From: Litorivivens lipolytica | GTDB lineage: Bacteria > Pseudomonadota > Gammaproteobacteria > Pseudomonadales > Spongiibacteraceae | Direction of reading: 5' to 3' | NCBI RefSeq assembly: GCF_014191715.1 | Contig: NZ_JACHWY010000001.1 | Coordinates: forward strand, 806,001 to 870,000 | Length of the DNA: 64,000 bases | Shown: positions 15,080 to 23,828 of the stretch, piece after piece | Layout of the letters: every line of letters begins with the position of its first letter | Numbering within the stretch: the stretch's first letter is position 1 | The notes under the pieces: model-generated | What the model saw: the letters and a program-made list of their open reading frames with translations, nothing else | Databases searched by the model: none | Told to the model about the DNA's origin: nothing | Position numbers and translations under genes: made by a program

Positions 15080-16954
15080 TCAATTGTACTTAACCTCAGC
15101 GCGGCTCATCAGGCTGGCGAAGTAGGCGTTGTAGCTTTGGTTCGCCTGCACACGCTGGGCACCTGCCAAGAGTTCTCTGCGGCGATTTTCCGCCACCAGA
15201 CTGCGCTCTCCATCGTATACATTTGTGAGTTGAATAACCACCAGATTACCGCTCGCATCACTGGTTTCGGCAACATTCCCGCTGGCGCCTTCCTCTGGAC
15301 GAGCCATCTGGAAAACCTTACGGCGAATCGCCTCACCAATGCTGGAATCCTGACGTGAGGCGCGTACTGCCACCTGCCATTCCACGCCCTCGGTTTTCTT
15401 GGCTAATGATTCTGCTGAATCGCCATTACTCAGCGACGCCATCAGTTCATCCGCGGCAGCCTCAGCCAACTCGCGACCACCCTGCTGCTTCAGGCTGGCA
15501 ACGATCGTGTCGCGAACCTCTTCCAGAGGACGAACTTCAGGCGCTTTGTAATCTAGCGGATGCAATACCACAAAGTTACTGGGCGACACCTCGATTACTT
15601 CGGAGTTGTAACCCTGCTCACGCAAATCGACATTAAACGCTGCAGCCTTTACCGCAGGGTGCTCCAGCAAGCCTTTGTTCTGATCCGGCGTCAGCCAATC
15701 GCTCTGTTTCACCTCGAGATCCAGTGTCTTGGCAGGTTCATCCAGACCGTCTGCGTTGAACACCAAATCGCGCAGAGCTTCGACTTCGCTGATCAATCGC
15801 GGCTTGGCCGCGCGAACCTGAAGTTGTCGCTCAATATCGGCGCGGCGCGATTCGAGAGAGGCGACATCGGGAACTCGCACTTCCAGCAATTTTACAAGAT
15901 GCAGACCCGCATCGGTTTCTACCGGCTCGGAAACCTCTCCAACCTCCAACTCTGAAAGCGCACTTTCGAAAGCTTCCGGGAAGGTATCACCAGCGCTGAA
16001 ACCGAGATCGCCACCCTGCTCCGCGCTGCCGAAGTCATCGGAAATATCCTTGGCGACATCGGCAAAACTTTCACCCGAACGAATACGCTCTTGCGCCTCG
16101 GCCAGCTTGGCTTTTGCATCATCGCCAGCACCCTCAACCAGAATATGGGCTGCCCGGCGCTCAGTGCGCTCGTTTGCCGCCTCTAATTCCTGCTGATAGG
16201 CCGCACGAATATCCTCTTCCGCCACTGGCTCATAGAAATCCTCGATCTTCAGTTCGAGGTAGGCAACACGAACCGATTCGGGTGATTTGAAGCGACTTTC
16301 GTTTTCACGATAGTAGGCCTCAATCGCCTCATCAGATGGGCTGATTTGCTCGGCGAACTTCTGCGTATCGAGGGTAAGGTAGTGAAAGCTGCGCTTCTGA
16401 TCGCCAAGGCGGATCGCCGCGCTTTCCTGCACATCGGTAATAAAGGTTGAGCCGGCTACCCCCTGATTAAGCTGATCAATCAGGAGATCAGTCCGCAGCA
16501 GAGAGCGGAACAACTGAGGGGTAAATCCCTGAGCTGCCAGTATTTGACGAAAACGCTCTGATGAAAAGCGCCCCCCTTCCTGGAATTGCGGCATCTGCAT
16601 AATCGCCTGATTCAGCACGCTGTCTGGCACAGCAATACCCGCCTCATCAGCGGCTTGCAACAGAACCTTCTGTCGAATCAGGGAGTCCAGCGCCGGCCTT
16701 CGCAAAACAGCGTCATCGAGCAATCCGGGATCAATATTATTCCCCATCATGGCGAGCAGCTGGCGCTTCTGCATGGCGAGCGCCTGATCAAGTTCAAACT
16801 GACTGACTTTCTCACCATTCACCACAGCGACCGGTGTGTCACTGCTACCACTGAACAGGAAATCGATACCGTACAGCGCGAAGGGAACGATCATCAGACC
16901 GATAATTATTTTGGCGGCGACGCCTTGGATATTGTCGCGGATATTCTGAAGCAT
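15080..16954 (-). CDS. ppiD: Periplasmic folding chaperone PpiD
   Basis: Inner-membrane-anchored chaperone at the Sec translocon exit that helps fold secreted proteins. The 624-aa protein has a single N-terminal membrane anchor (IIIGLMIVPFALYGIDFLF, about 17-35), a SurA-like N-domain and one parvulin domain (AAHILVEGA at its start, GGDLGFSAGDTFPEAFE near its end), then a long C-domain. It follows hupB in the tig-clpP-clpX-lon-hupB-ppiD order conserved in gammaproteobacteria. The terminator at 16972-16996 separates it from hupB. Confidence 0.94.
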   Translation of the reverse strand: MLQNIRDNIQGVAAKIIIGLMIVPFALYGIDFLFSGSSDTPVAVVNGEKVSQFELDQALAMQKRQLLAMMGNNIDPGLLDDAVLRRPALDSLIRQKVLLQAADEAGIAVPDSVLNQAIMQMPQFQEGGRFSSERFRQILAAQGFTPQLFRSLLRTDLLIDQLNQGVAGSTFITDVQESAAIRLGDQKRSFHYLTLDTQKFAEQISPSDEAIEAYYRENESRFKSPESVRVAYLELKIEDFYEPVAEEDIRAAYQQELEAANERTERRAAHILVEGAGDDAKAKLAEAQERIRSGESFADVAKDISDDFGSAEQGGDLGFSAGDTFPEAFESALSELEVGEVSEPVETDAGLHLVKLLEVRVPDVASLESRRADIERQLQVRAAKPRLISEVEALRDLVFNADGLDEPAKTLDLEVKQSDWLTPDQNKGLLEHPAVKAAAFNVDLREQGYNSEVIEVSPSNFVVLHPLDYKAPEVRPLEEVRDTIVASLKQQGGRELAEAAADELMASLSNGDSAESLAKKTEGVEWQVAVRASRQDSSIGEAIRRKVFQMARPEEGASGNVAETSDASGNLVVIQLTNVYDGERSLVAENRRRELLAGAQRVQANQSYNAYFASLMSRAEVKYN

Positions 16955-16971
16955 GTTCTTCCACTACTTAC

Positions 16972-16996
16972 AAAAAAAGCGCATCTTTCGATGCGC
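16972..16996 (-). terminator. Intrinsic terminator after hupB
   Basis: On the minus strand a 7-bp stem GCGCATC/GATGCGC (16979-16996) with a 4-nt loop is followed by seven T residues. It lies 53 bp past the hupB stop and upstream of ppiD. Confidence 0.85.
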
Positions 16997-17048
16997 CTTT
17001 ATTATGGAGCGCTAAGGCCCCGAACGGTGTTACGAAGTAGGCGCCGTA

Positions 17049-17321
17049 TTAGTTAACAGCATCCTTCAGCGCTTTACCCGCTTTAAAGCTGGGGATCTTG
17101 GCCGCAGCAATGTTGATCGGCTCACCAGTTTGCGGGTTGCGACCAGTGCGAGCAGCACGCTCTTTAACACTGAACGTACCGAAACCAACCAGAGATACCG
17201 AATCGTCTTTTTTCAAAGCATCCGTAATTGAATCGACAACCGCGTCCAGTGCACGACCTGCGGCAGCTTTAGGCAGGTCCGCTGAAGCAGCGATGGCATC
17301 GATTAGCTCAGATTTATTCAC
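17049..17321 (-). CDS. hupB: DNA-binding protein HU-beta
   Basis: Histone-like protein that bends and packages DNA. The 90-aa protein starts [11 protein letters not shown] and carries the HU signature [20 protein letters not shown], with the DNA-intercalating proline arm NPQTGEPI (60s). The start codon is GTG (17319-17321), with AAGGGG 7 nt upstream. It has its own promoter (17368-17396) and terminator, so it can be expressed apart from lon as in E. coli. Confidence 0.97.
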   Translation of the reverse strand: MNKSELIDAIAASADLPKAAAGRALDAVVDSITDALKKDDSVSLVGFGTFSVKERAARTGRNPQTGEPINIAAAKIPSFKAGKALKDAVN

Positions 17322-17360
17322 TTATTATCCCCTTCGTTTGTAGGCAATGCGTAAAAAGAA

Positions 17361-17396
17361 AGTAATTAATAAACCACTCCCTGTTCTCAGTGACAA
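17361..17396 (-). promoter_or_regulatory. Sigma-70 promoter of hupB
   Basis: On the minus strand TTGTCA (17396-17391; 5 of 6) and TTTATT (17373-17368; 4 of 6) are separated by 17 bp. The start of transcription would be near 17361, about 40 nt before the GTG start. Confidence 0.55.
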
Positions 17397-17466
17397 CAGG
17401 CTTATCAACTGAATTAAGAGTGGGATTTATACCAACTGCATTTATGACGGTCAAGGAAGTGTCGCG

Positions 17467-19893
17467 TCAATGCGCACTATATCGCGAGCTCCCCTGACCT
17501 TCTGTCACATCCGCGTCCAATTTCTGCTGAGACAAGCCCGCAAGGTACTCTTCATCAGATATTGGCTTTGGTAAATGCTCGAGTGCTATCTCCAAAACCT
17601 CATCGATCCACTTGACCGGTTTAATCACTAGGTCAGCTTTAATGTCATCCGGAATCTCTTTCAGATCCGGCTCATTTTCAGCGGGAATAATGATGGTTGT
17701 GATACCACCCCGGTGCGCGGCAAGAAGTTTTTCCTTTAGCCCACCAATCTTCAGCACTTGACCACGAAGTGTAATCTCTCCGGTCATCGCAACTGAAGAC
17801 TTCACGGGTATACCCGTTATCACCGACACTAATGCCGTACACATTCCAATACCCGCAGACGGGCCGTCCTTCGGAGTCGCCCCCTCTGGAACGTGAATGT
17901 GTATGTCGTGGGTATCGTGATAATTGGCGGGAATCCCCAGCGCCTGAGAGCGACTTTTCACCACCGTCAGAGCAGCCTGAATGGATTCCTGCATCACGTC
18001 GCCCAACGAGCCCGTCTTAACGTGACGCCCCTTGCCCACTACGGACACGGCTTCGATCGTCAGCAGCTCACCACCTACCTGTGTCCAGGCGAGACCGGTC
18101 ACCTGACCAATGCGGTTTTCTTCTTCGGCTTTGCCAAAGCTGTACTTCGGCACACCCAGAAAATCACCCAGATTATCTGACGACACCACCAGCTGGGAGT
18201 CCTTACCCTGCTTTCTGGCAAGACTTTTCACCACCTTGCGACAGACTTTGGCGAGCTCACGCTCAAGTCCGCGTACACCCGCTTCGCGGGTATAGAAGCG
18301 AATCACGTCGCGGATCGCGCTTTCTTCGATGGTTAATTCGTTCTCAGCCAAACCATTGTTCTTCATCTGCTTGGGAATCAGATAACGGCGCGCAATATTG
18401 GTTTTTTCCGCTTCGGTATAACCGGGAATACGGATGACTTCCATACGGTCCAAGAGTGCCGGCGGAATATTGAGAGAGTTCGACGTGCAGACAAACATCA
18501 CGTCTGACAAATCGTAATCCACCTCCAGATAGTGATCACTGAAGCTGTTGTTCTGCTCCGGATCGAGCACCTCCAGCAAGGCTGAGGCTGGATCGCCCCG
18601 ATGATCCATACCCATTTTGTCGATTTCATCGAGCAGGAACAGGGGATTTCGCACACCGACTTTGGACAGCTTCTGAATGATCTTACCCGGCATCGAGCCG
18701 ATATACGTACGGCGATGACCGCGAATTTCTGCCTCATCGCGAACGCCGCCCAGCGCCATCCGCACAAACTTGCGATTGGTGGAGCGAGCAATCGATTCAC
18801 CCAGAGAGGTTTTACCTACCCCCGGTGGTCCCACCAGACAAAGCACCGGGCCCTTCACTTTCTTGACCCGTTTTTGCACCGCGAGATATTCAACAATACG
18901 GTCTTTAACTTCTTCCAGACCGTAGTGATCCGCGTTCAGTACTTCCTCGGCCTTGTCGAGGTTGTGTTTTACGCGAGAGCGTTTCTGCCAGGGAATGGAA
19001 ATCAGCCAGTCAATGTAACCGCGCACCACCGAGGCCTCGGCAGACATCGGCGACATCATCTTCAGCTTGGCAAGCTCCGACATGGCCTTTTCTTCGGCCT
19101 CAGCGCTCATACCCGCTTCTTTAATCTTGGCTTCGAGGGCTTCGAGCTCGTTACCACCCTCTTCCATGTCGCCCAGTTCGCGCTGAATGGCCTTCATTTG
19201 CTCATTCAGATAATACTCGCGCTGACTGCGCTCCATCTGCTTTTTGACCCGGCCGCGAATGCGCTTCTCGACCGCGAACAGGTCAATTTCAGATTCCATG
19301 ACCGTCATCAAATGCTCGAGGCGCTCGCGCTCGGACAGCATTTCGAGAATGGCCTGCTTCTGTTCCAGCTCCATACTCATGTGCGCCGCAACGCTGTCAG
19401 CCAGCCGGCCAACCTCGTCGATACCTGACAAAGACGTCAGAACTTCAGCCGGAATCTTCTTGCTGACGTTGACGTATTTTTCAAACTGGGTGATGGCACT
19501 GCGAATCAGGGATTCTGCTTCGCTGCTATCCACTTCCTCCGCATCCAGACCGGAGACCTGCGCCTGGAAAAATTCGCCGTTATCTTCGACCTGATGAATT
19601 TCGGCGCGATAAGCGCCTTCCACCAAAACCTTCACCGTACCGTCTGGCAGTCGTAGCAGTTGGAGGATATTGGAGACCGTACCAACATCGTACAGATCGT
19701 CTGTGCCCGGCTCGTCGACATTCGGGTCACGTTGCGCGACTAGCATAATTTCCTTATTCGATGCCATCGCGGTTTCGAGCGCACGGATTGATTTATCGCG
19801 CCCGACAAAAAGGGGTATCACCATATGAGGGTAGACAACCACATCCCTCAACGGCAGTAACGGAAAGTCCTTCATCTCGTTGGAATCACCCAT
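17467..19893 (-). CDS. lon: ATP-dependent protease Lon
   Basis: Cytosolic AAA+ protease that removes misfolded and regulatory proteins. With the ATG at 19891-19893 it is 808 aa; an in-frame GTG at 19929 exists, but GAGG sits 6 nt before the ATG. Domains: LON substrate-binding N-domain (to about 195), coiled helix (about 195-260), AAA+ with Walker A GPPGVGKT (355-362) and Walker B PLFLLDEIDKM, and the Ser-Lys protease domain with PKDGPSAGIGMCTA (catalytic Ser) and LKIGGLKEKLLAAHR (catalytic Lys). A sigma-32-type promoter lies just upstream. It is between clpX and hupB. Confidence 0.97.
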   Translation of the reverse strand: MGDSNEMKDFPLLPLRDVVVYPHMVIPLFVGRDKSIRALETAMASNKEIMLVAQRDPNVDEPGTDDLYDVGTVSNILQLLRLPDGTVKVLVEGAYRAEIHQVEDNGEFFQAQVSGLDAEEVDSSEAESLIRSAITQFEKYVNVSKKIPAEVLTSLSGIDEVGRLADSVAAHMSMELEQKQAILEMLSERERLEHLMTVMESEIDLFAVEKRIRGRVKKQMERSQREYYLNEQMKAIQRELGDMEEGGNELEALEAKIKEAGMSAEAEEKAMSELAKLKMMSPMSAEASVVRGYIDWLISIPWQKRSRVKHNLDKAEEVLNADHYGLEEVKDRIVEYLAVQKRVKKVKGPVLCLVGPPGVGKTSLGESIARSTNRKFVRMALGGVRDEAEIRGHRRTYIGSMPGKIIQKLSKVGVRNPLFLLDEIDKMGMDHRGDPASALLEVLDPEQNNSFSDHYLEVDYDLSDVMFVCTSNSLNIPPALLDRMEVIRIPGYTEAEKTNIARRYLIPKQMKNNGLAENELTIEESAIRDVIRFYTREAGVRGLERELAKVCRKVVKSLARKQGKDSQLVVSSDNLGDFLGVPKYSFGKAEEENRIGQVTGLAWTQVGGELLTIEAVSVVGKGRHVKTGSLGDVMQESIQAALTVVKSRSQALGIPANYHDTHDIHIHVPEGATPKDGPSAGIGMCTALVSVITGIPVKSSVAMTGEITLRGQVLKIGGLKEKLLAAHRGGITTIIIPAENEPDLKEIPDDIKADLVIKPVKWIDEVLEIALEHLPKPISDEEYLAGLSQQKLDADVTEGQGSSRYSAH

Positions 19894-19946
19894 TGGCAAC
19901 CTCGTAACAGGTGGAACGGAGGTCGGCACCTGTGTCCGACTCCCTT

Positions 19947-19977
19947 TAACATGGGGCGTAGACAGCGGAATTACAAG
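19947..19977 (-). promoter_or_regulatory. Heat-shock (sigma-32-like) promoter of lon
   Basis: On the minus strand CTTGTA (19977-19972), a 15-bp spacer, then CCCCATGTTA (19956-19947) match the RpoH consensus CTTGAA - 13 to 17 bp - CCCCATnT almost completely. Transcription would start near 19941, about 48 nt before the lon ATG. lon is a known member of the RpoH regulon in gammaproteobacteria. Confidence 0.75.
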
Positions 19978-19995
19978 GTATTGACAGAGAAATAA

Positions 19996-20021
19996 ATGAA
20001 AAAGGGCCGATAAATCGGCCC
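19996..20021 (-). terminator. Intrinsic terminator after clpX
   Basis: On the minus strand GGGCCGAT/ATCGGCCC (20004-20021) forms a tight stem followed by TTTTTCATTTATTT. It lies 25 bp past the clpX stop. Confidence 0.85.
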
Positions 20022-20045
20022 GTCCTGCTTGGTTCTGCTCAGATT

Positions 20046-21329
20046 TTAATCGTCTGGCGCGGCTTTCTTCTTGTCGCTGTTGTGGTACACCAGCATGGGC
20101 TCCGACTCGCCCTTGATCACGGATTCATCAATGACCACCTTGCTGACATTATCCAGCGACGGGATTTGGTACATGGTATCGAGTAGTACCGCCTCCAAAA
20201 TGGAGCGCAGCCCGCGGGCACCGGTTTTGCGTTCCATGGCCCGTTCAGCCACCGCACGCAGACCATCCTCACGGAAGTCGACATCCACCCCTTCCATCTC
20301 AAACAGTTTGCCGTACTGCTTGGTCAGAGAGTTCTTGGGCTCTGTCAGAATGCTGATCAGCGCATCCACGTCCAGCTCTTCCAGCGTGGCAATAACCGGC
20401 AGACGACCGACAAACTCGGGAATCAGACCGTAGCGAACCAGATCTTCCGGTTCCAGATCGGCCAGTACTTCCCCAACGTTGCGCTTGTCGTTCTTGCTTT
20501 TCACTTCCGCTGAGAAGCCAATACCACCGCGCTCGGAACGATCGCGAATCACTTTATCCAGGCCGGCAAACGCGCCGCCACAGATAAACAGGATATTGGC
20601 CGTATTCACTTGCAGGAATTCCTGCTGCGGATGCTTGCGGCCACCCTGCGGCGGAACCGAAGCCACGGTGCCTTCGATCAGTTTCAACAGAGCCTGCTGA
20701 ACACCCTCACCCGACACATCGCGGGTGATTGAGGGGTTATCCGACTTTCGGGAAATCTTGTCTATCTCATCGATATAGACAATACCCATCTGAGCCTTGT
20801 CGACATCGTAGTCGCATTTCTGCAGCAGTTTCTGAATGATGTTTTCGACGTCCTCACCCACGTAACCGGCTTCGGTCAGGGTAGTGGCGTCAGCAATAGT
20901 AAAGGGCACATCCAGCAGGCGCGCCAGAGTTTCGGCCAAAAGCGTTTTACCGCTACCGGTGGGGCCAACCAAGAGGATATTACTCTTGCCCAACTCAACG
21001 TCTTCTGCACTGGTATCCGCGTAACGAAGACGCTTGTAGTGGTTGTAAACCGCTACCGCCAATACCTTCTTAGCACGTTCCTGACCAATAACGTACTGGC
21101 CGAGGATGTCTTTGATTTCAGCGGGTGTGGGCAGGCGATCATGGCTACCTTCACTGCTGCTTTCCTGAATCTCTTCGCGAATAATGTCATTACAGAGATC
21201 AACACATTCGTCGCAGATAAATACAGACGGTCCCGCAATCAGTTTTCTGACTTCGTGCTGGCTTTTGCCACAGAACGAACAGTAAAGCAGTTTGCCACTG
21301 TCGTCCCCGTCTTTCGTGTGATCTGCCAT
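20046..21329 (-). CDS. clpX: ATP-dependent unfoldase ClpX
   Basis: Hexameric AAA+ unfoldase that feeds tagged substrates to ClpP. The 427-aa protein has the N-terminal zinc finger (CSFCGKSQ ... [10 protein letters not shown]), Walker A GPTGSGKT, Walker [11 protein letters not shown], and the ClpP-docking IGF loop (GGIGFSAE). The ATG at 21327-21329 has GGAG 6 nt upstream and gives the family start MADHTKDG; an earlier in-frame ATG at 21353 overlaps a small hairpin and is not preferred. It follows clpP by about 100 bp, consistent with co-transcription. Confidence 0.97.
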   Translation of the reverse strand: MADHTKDGDDSGKLLYCSFCGKSQHEVRKLIAGPSVFICDECVDLCNDIIREEIQESSSEGSHDRLPTPAEIKDILGQYVIGQERAKKVLAVAVYNHYKRLRYADTSAEDVELGKSNILLVGPTGSGKTLLAETLARLLDVPFTIADATTLTEAGYVGEDVENIIQKLLQKCDYDVDKAQMGIVYIDEIDKISRKSDNPSITRDVSGEGVQQALLKLIEGTVASVPPQGGRKHPQQEFLQVNTANILFICGGAFAGLDKVIRDRSERGGIGFSAEVKSKNDKRNVGEVLADLEPEDLVRYGLIPEFVGRLPVIATLEELDVDALISILTEPKNSLTKQYGKLFEMEGVDVDFREDGLRAVAERAMERKTGARGLRSILEAVLLDTMYQIPSLDNVSKVVIDESVIKGESEPMLVYHNSDKKKAAPDD

Positions 21330-21344
21330 CAAGCTCTCCAACAG

Positions 21345-21363
21345 ATGCACCATAACGGTGCAT
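21345..21363 (-). other. Small hairpin in the clpX leader
   Basis: ATGCACC/GGTGCAT with a 5-nt loop lies 15 nt before the clpX start codon, just upstream of its ribosome-binding site. It could tune clpX translation relative to clpP. No T tract follows on the minus strand, so it is not a terminator. Confidence 0.4.
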
Positions 21364-21430
21364 TAAAAACTTTAACTCTCTAAAGATGCGGATTTTTGCC
21401 GCAATTTGCAAGCCTAGGGCATAATGAATA

Positions 21431-22078
21431 CTACGTATTCTCGGCCATTTTCCGCTGCGTCATCACCTCATCGACCAGACCATAAGCCTTGGACTGCTCT
21501 GCATTCATGAAATTGTCACGCTCAGTGTCCAGACGGATTTTTTCAATATCCTGACCTGTATGCTCAGCCATCAGTTCGTTCAGGCGCTCTCGAATGATCA
21601 GGATCTCACGAGCGTGAATATCAATATCGGTCGCCTGACCCTGAGCACCGCCGCTGGGCTGGTGGATCATGGTGCGGGCATTGGGCAGCATGAAGCGCTT
21701 GCCTTTGGTGCCGCCCGACAGCAAAAAGGCCCCCATGCTGGCCGCCTGGCCAATACACATGGTGCTGACATCCGGTTTGATAAACTGCATCGTGTCGTAA
21801 ATTGACAGCCCCGCAGTCACCGACCCACCGGGTGAATTGATATATAGGTGGATGTCCTTATCGGGGTTTTCAGACTCGAGGAAAAGCATCTGCGCCACGA
21901 TCAGGTTGGCCATATGGTCTTCAACAGGGCCAACACAGAAAATCACGCGCTCTTTCAGCATGCGGGAATAGATATCAAAGGAGCGTTCACCGCGGGCGGT
22001 CTGCTCGACGACCATCGGCACCAGGCCGAGATTGTTAATCTGTTGGGAGTTATAACCTTCTGAACTGTAGCGCGACAT
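21431..22078 (-). CDS. clpP: ATP-dependent Clp protease proteolytic subunit ClpP
   Basis: Tetradecameric serine protease chamber working with ClpX or ClpA. The 215-aa protein includes a short N-terminal propeptide-like extension ([14 protein letters not shown]). The triad is in [13 protein letters not shown] (Ser), [12 protein letters not shown] (His) and LDTERDNFM (Asp). It lies between tig and clpX in the standard order. Confidence 0.97.
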   Translation of the reverse strand: MSRYSSEGYNSQQINNLGLVPMVVEQTARGERSFDIYSRMLKERVIFCVGPVEDHMANLIVAQMLFLESENPDKDIHLYINSPGGSVTAGLSIYDTMQFIKPDVSTMCIGQAASMGAFLLSGGTKGKRFMLPNARTMIHQPSGGAQGQATDIDIHAREILIIRERLNELMAEHTGQDIEKIRLDTERDNFMNAEQSKAYGLVDEVMTQRKMAENT

Positions 22079-22137
22079 AGTTCCTCTTTTATATTCCGGC
22101 TTGCCAATTAATTAGCGCCGCCACATTTTCGGACCCA

Positions 22138-22175
22138 CAAAAAACAAAGCGACCGAATTTTCACCCGATCGCTTT
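22138..22175 (-). terminator. Intrinsic terminator after tig
   Basis: On the minus strand AGCGATCG pairs with CGGTCGCT (one mismatch) across a loop rich in A and T (22148-22173). It is followed by TTGTTTTTTG. It lies 27 bp beyond the tig stop and upstream of clpP. Confidence 0.65.
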
Positions 22176-22200
22176 AAGAGTCCACTACAGCTGAGACGGC

Positions 22201-23532
22201 TTATTCGTCTTCAGCAGCCTCTTCTTCGGGCGGCGACATCACTTTTTCGTAACTGGAAGTTTCCTCGCTAACCTGCGCTTTTTCAAGCAGATTATCAACA
22301 ACCTGATTTTCAACCACCAGAGACTCGATTCCCTGAAGCTGTTGCGGGTTGCTGTAGTACCAGTTTACCACCTGCTCCGCGTCATCATAGCTCGCCGCCA
22401 TTTTTTCGATAGTTTCGCGAACTTTGTCCGCATCGGCTTCGATGCCTTCCTTGCTGACCAGCTCATTCAGCACCAGACCCAGTTTAACGCGGCGCTCGGC
22501 ATTTTCCGCGAACACTTCATCGGGGAAGATGTCTTTGGCATTGATCTGCTTGGCCAGATCGCCAAACTGCTGCAGCTGTTGGTTGCGCAGAGCATCAATT
22601 TCCTGACTGATCAGTGCCTTGGGCACTTGCAGGTCGCTGTGCACATCCAGAACGCCGTCCATGATCTGCTGCTTGATACGGTTTTCCACCGCACTTTCCA
22701 GCTGACCATCCATGTTTTTCTTCACTTCAGCGCGGAAGGCATCCATACCGCCCTCTTCGACACCGAACAACTTGAAGAACTCGTCGTTCAGCTCTGGCTG
22801 AGCTTTTTCCTTCACTTCTTTTAGGTTGATCTTGAACTCAACTGCGGCACCTTTCAGCTCTTCGCTGTGGTAGTCCTCAGGGAAGCTCAATGACAGGACT
22901 TTCTCTTCACCGGCCTTCATGCCGACGATTCCATCCTCAAAGCCCGGAATCATTTGGCCACTGCCCAGCACCAGATTGGAATCTTCCGCAGCACCACCTT
23001 CAAAGGCTTCGCCGTCTTTGGTGCCCAGATAGTCGATAACCACCTGATCGCCGTCCTGAGCGGCACGCTCAACGGTCTCGTAGGTCGCGCGCTGCTCGCG
23101 CAGATTATCGATCATCTTGTCGATATCAGCGTCAGTCACTTCAGCCACCGGCTTGACAACCTTGATGCTGCTGTAGTCTTTCAGCTCAATTTCAGGGAAG
23201 ACTTCGAAGGTCGCCACGTATTCCAGATCACGGCCGGCTTCCATGGATTTAGGCTCAATCGCGGGCTGACCAGCCGGCTTGAGATCCTGCTGCTGAATGG
23301 CCTCGTAGAAGGATTCATTCATCACTTCGCCCAGCACTTCCATGCGCACAGACTCACCAAAACGCTGGCGCATAACCTTCATCGGCACTTTGCCGGGGCG
23401 GAAACCGTCCAGACGAACGGTTTTGGAAGCTTTCTGAAGTTTGGAGTTAACCGCGCTGTCGATGCGCTCGGCGGGTACACCAACGATTAAACGACGCTCC
23501 AGACCAGAAGTCGTTTCTACTGACACTTGCAT
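22201..23532 (-). CDS. tig: Trigger factor
   Basis: Ribosome-bound chaperone and prolyl isomerase that meets nascent chains at the exit tunnel. The 443-aa protein has the ribosome-binding N-domain with the signature GFRPGKVPMKVMRQRFG (near 44-60), the FKBP-type isomerase domain (AQDGDQVVIDYLGTKDG ... near 155-240) and the helical C-domain. It ends in a very acidic tail. It begins the chaperone-protease cluster, downstream of tRNA-Leu. Confidence 0.97.
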   Translation of the reverse strand: MQVSVETTSGLERRLIVGVPAERIDSAVNSKLQKASKTVRLDGFRPGKVPMKVMRQRFGESVRMEVLGEVMNESFYEAIQQQDLKPAGQPAIEPKSMEAGRDLEYVATFEVFPEIELKDYSSIKVVKPVAEVTDADIDKMIDNLREQRATYETVERAAQDGDQVVIDYLGTKDGEAFEGGAAEDSNLVLGSGQMIPGFEDGIVGMKAGEEKVLSLSFPEDYHSEELKGAAVEFKINLKEVKEKAQPELNDEFFKLFGVEEGGMDAFRAEVKKNMDGQLESAVENRIKQQIMDGVLDVHSDLQVPKALISQEIDALRNQQLQQFGDLAKQINAKDIFPDEVFAENAERRVKLGLVLNELVSKEGIEADADKVRETIEKMAASYDDAEQVVNWYYSNPQQLQGIESLVVENQVVDNLLEKAQVSEETSSYEKVMSPPEEEAAEDE

Positions 23533-23550
23533 GGGAATCCCTCTGAGGAA

Positions 23551-23569
23551 GCTGCGCGGAGCGCGCAGC
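23551..23569 (-). other. Hairpin between tRNA-Leu and tig
   Basis: GCTGCGC/GCGCAGC with a 5-nt loop lies 18 nt before the tig start and 32 nt past the tRNA 3' end. There is no T tract, so read-through from the tRNA into tig is possible; the hairpin may mark the tRNA-processing end or an attenuator. Confidence 0.4.
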
Positions 23570-23600
23570 CTGTCTGTCGAAAAAGTAGATTGTCAAAATA

Positions 23601-23685
23601 TGGTGCGAAAGGAGAGACTCGAACTCTCACGCCTTGCGGCGCTGGAACCTAAATCCAGTGCGTCTACCAATTCCGCCACTTTCGC
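23601..23685 (-). tRNA. tRNA-Leu (anticodon UAG)
   Basis: The minus strand reads GCGAAAGTGGCGGAATTGG and folds into a class II tRNA with a long variable arm and an encoded 3' CCA (23603-23601). The anticodon stem CTGGA/TCCAG holds the loop TTTAGGT, giving anticodon TAG, which reads CUA (and CUN with modification). The acceptor stem GCGAAAG pairs with CTTTCGC. It resembles E. coli leuW. It lies just upstream of tig. Confidence 0.97.
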
Positions 23686-23828
23686 AAATTCTTCAAAAGG
23701 CAGGTCTAAGCCTTTGTATTAGCAGGCTAAACAACATAAAGGTGCGATTGGGCCTGCAAATTTTGGTCGGCAATTGTGCCACAGCGCCCCGCGCCTCGCA
23801 AGCGAGGGCAGCGCGCTATCAAAGGGAT

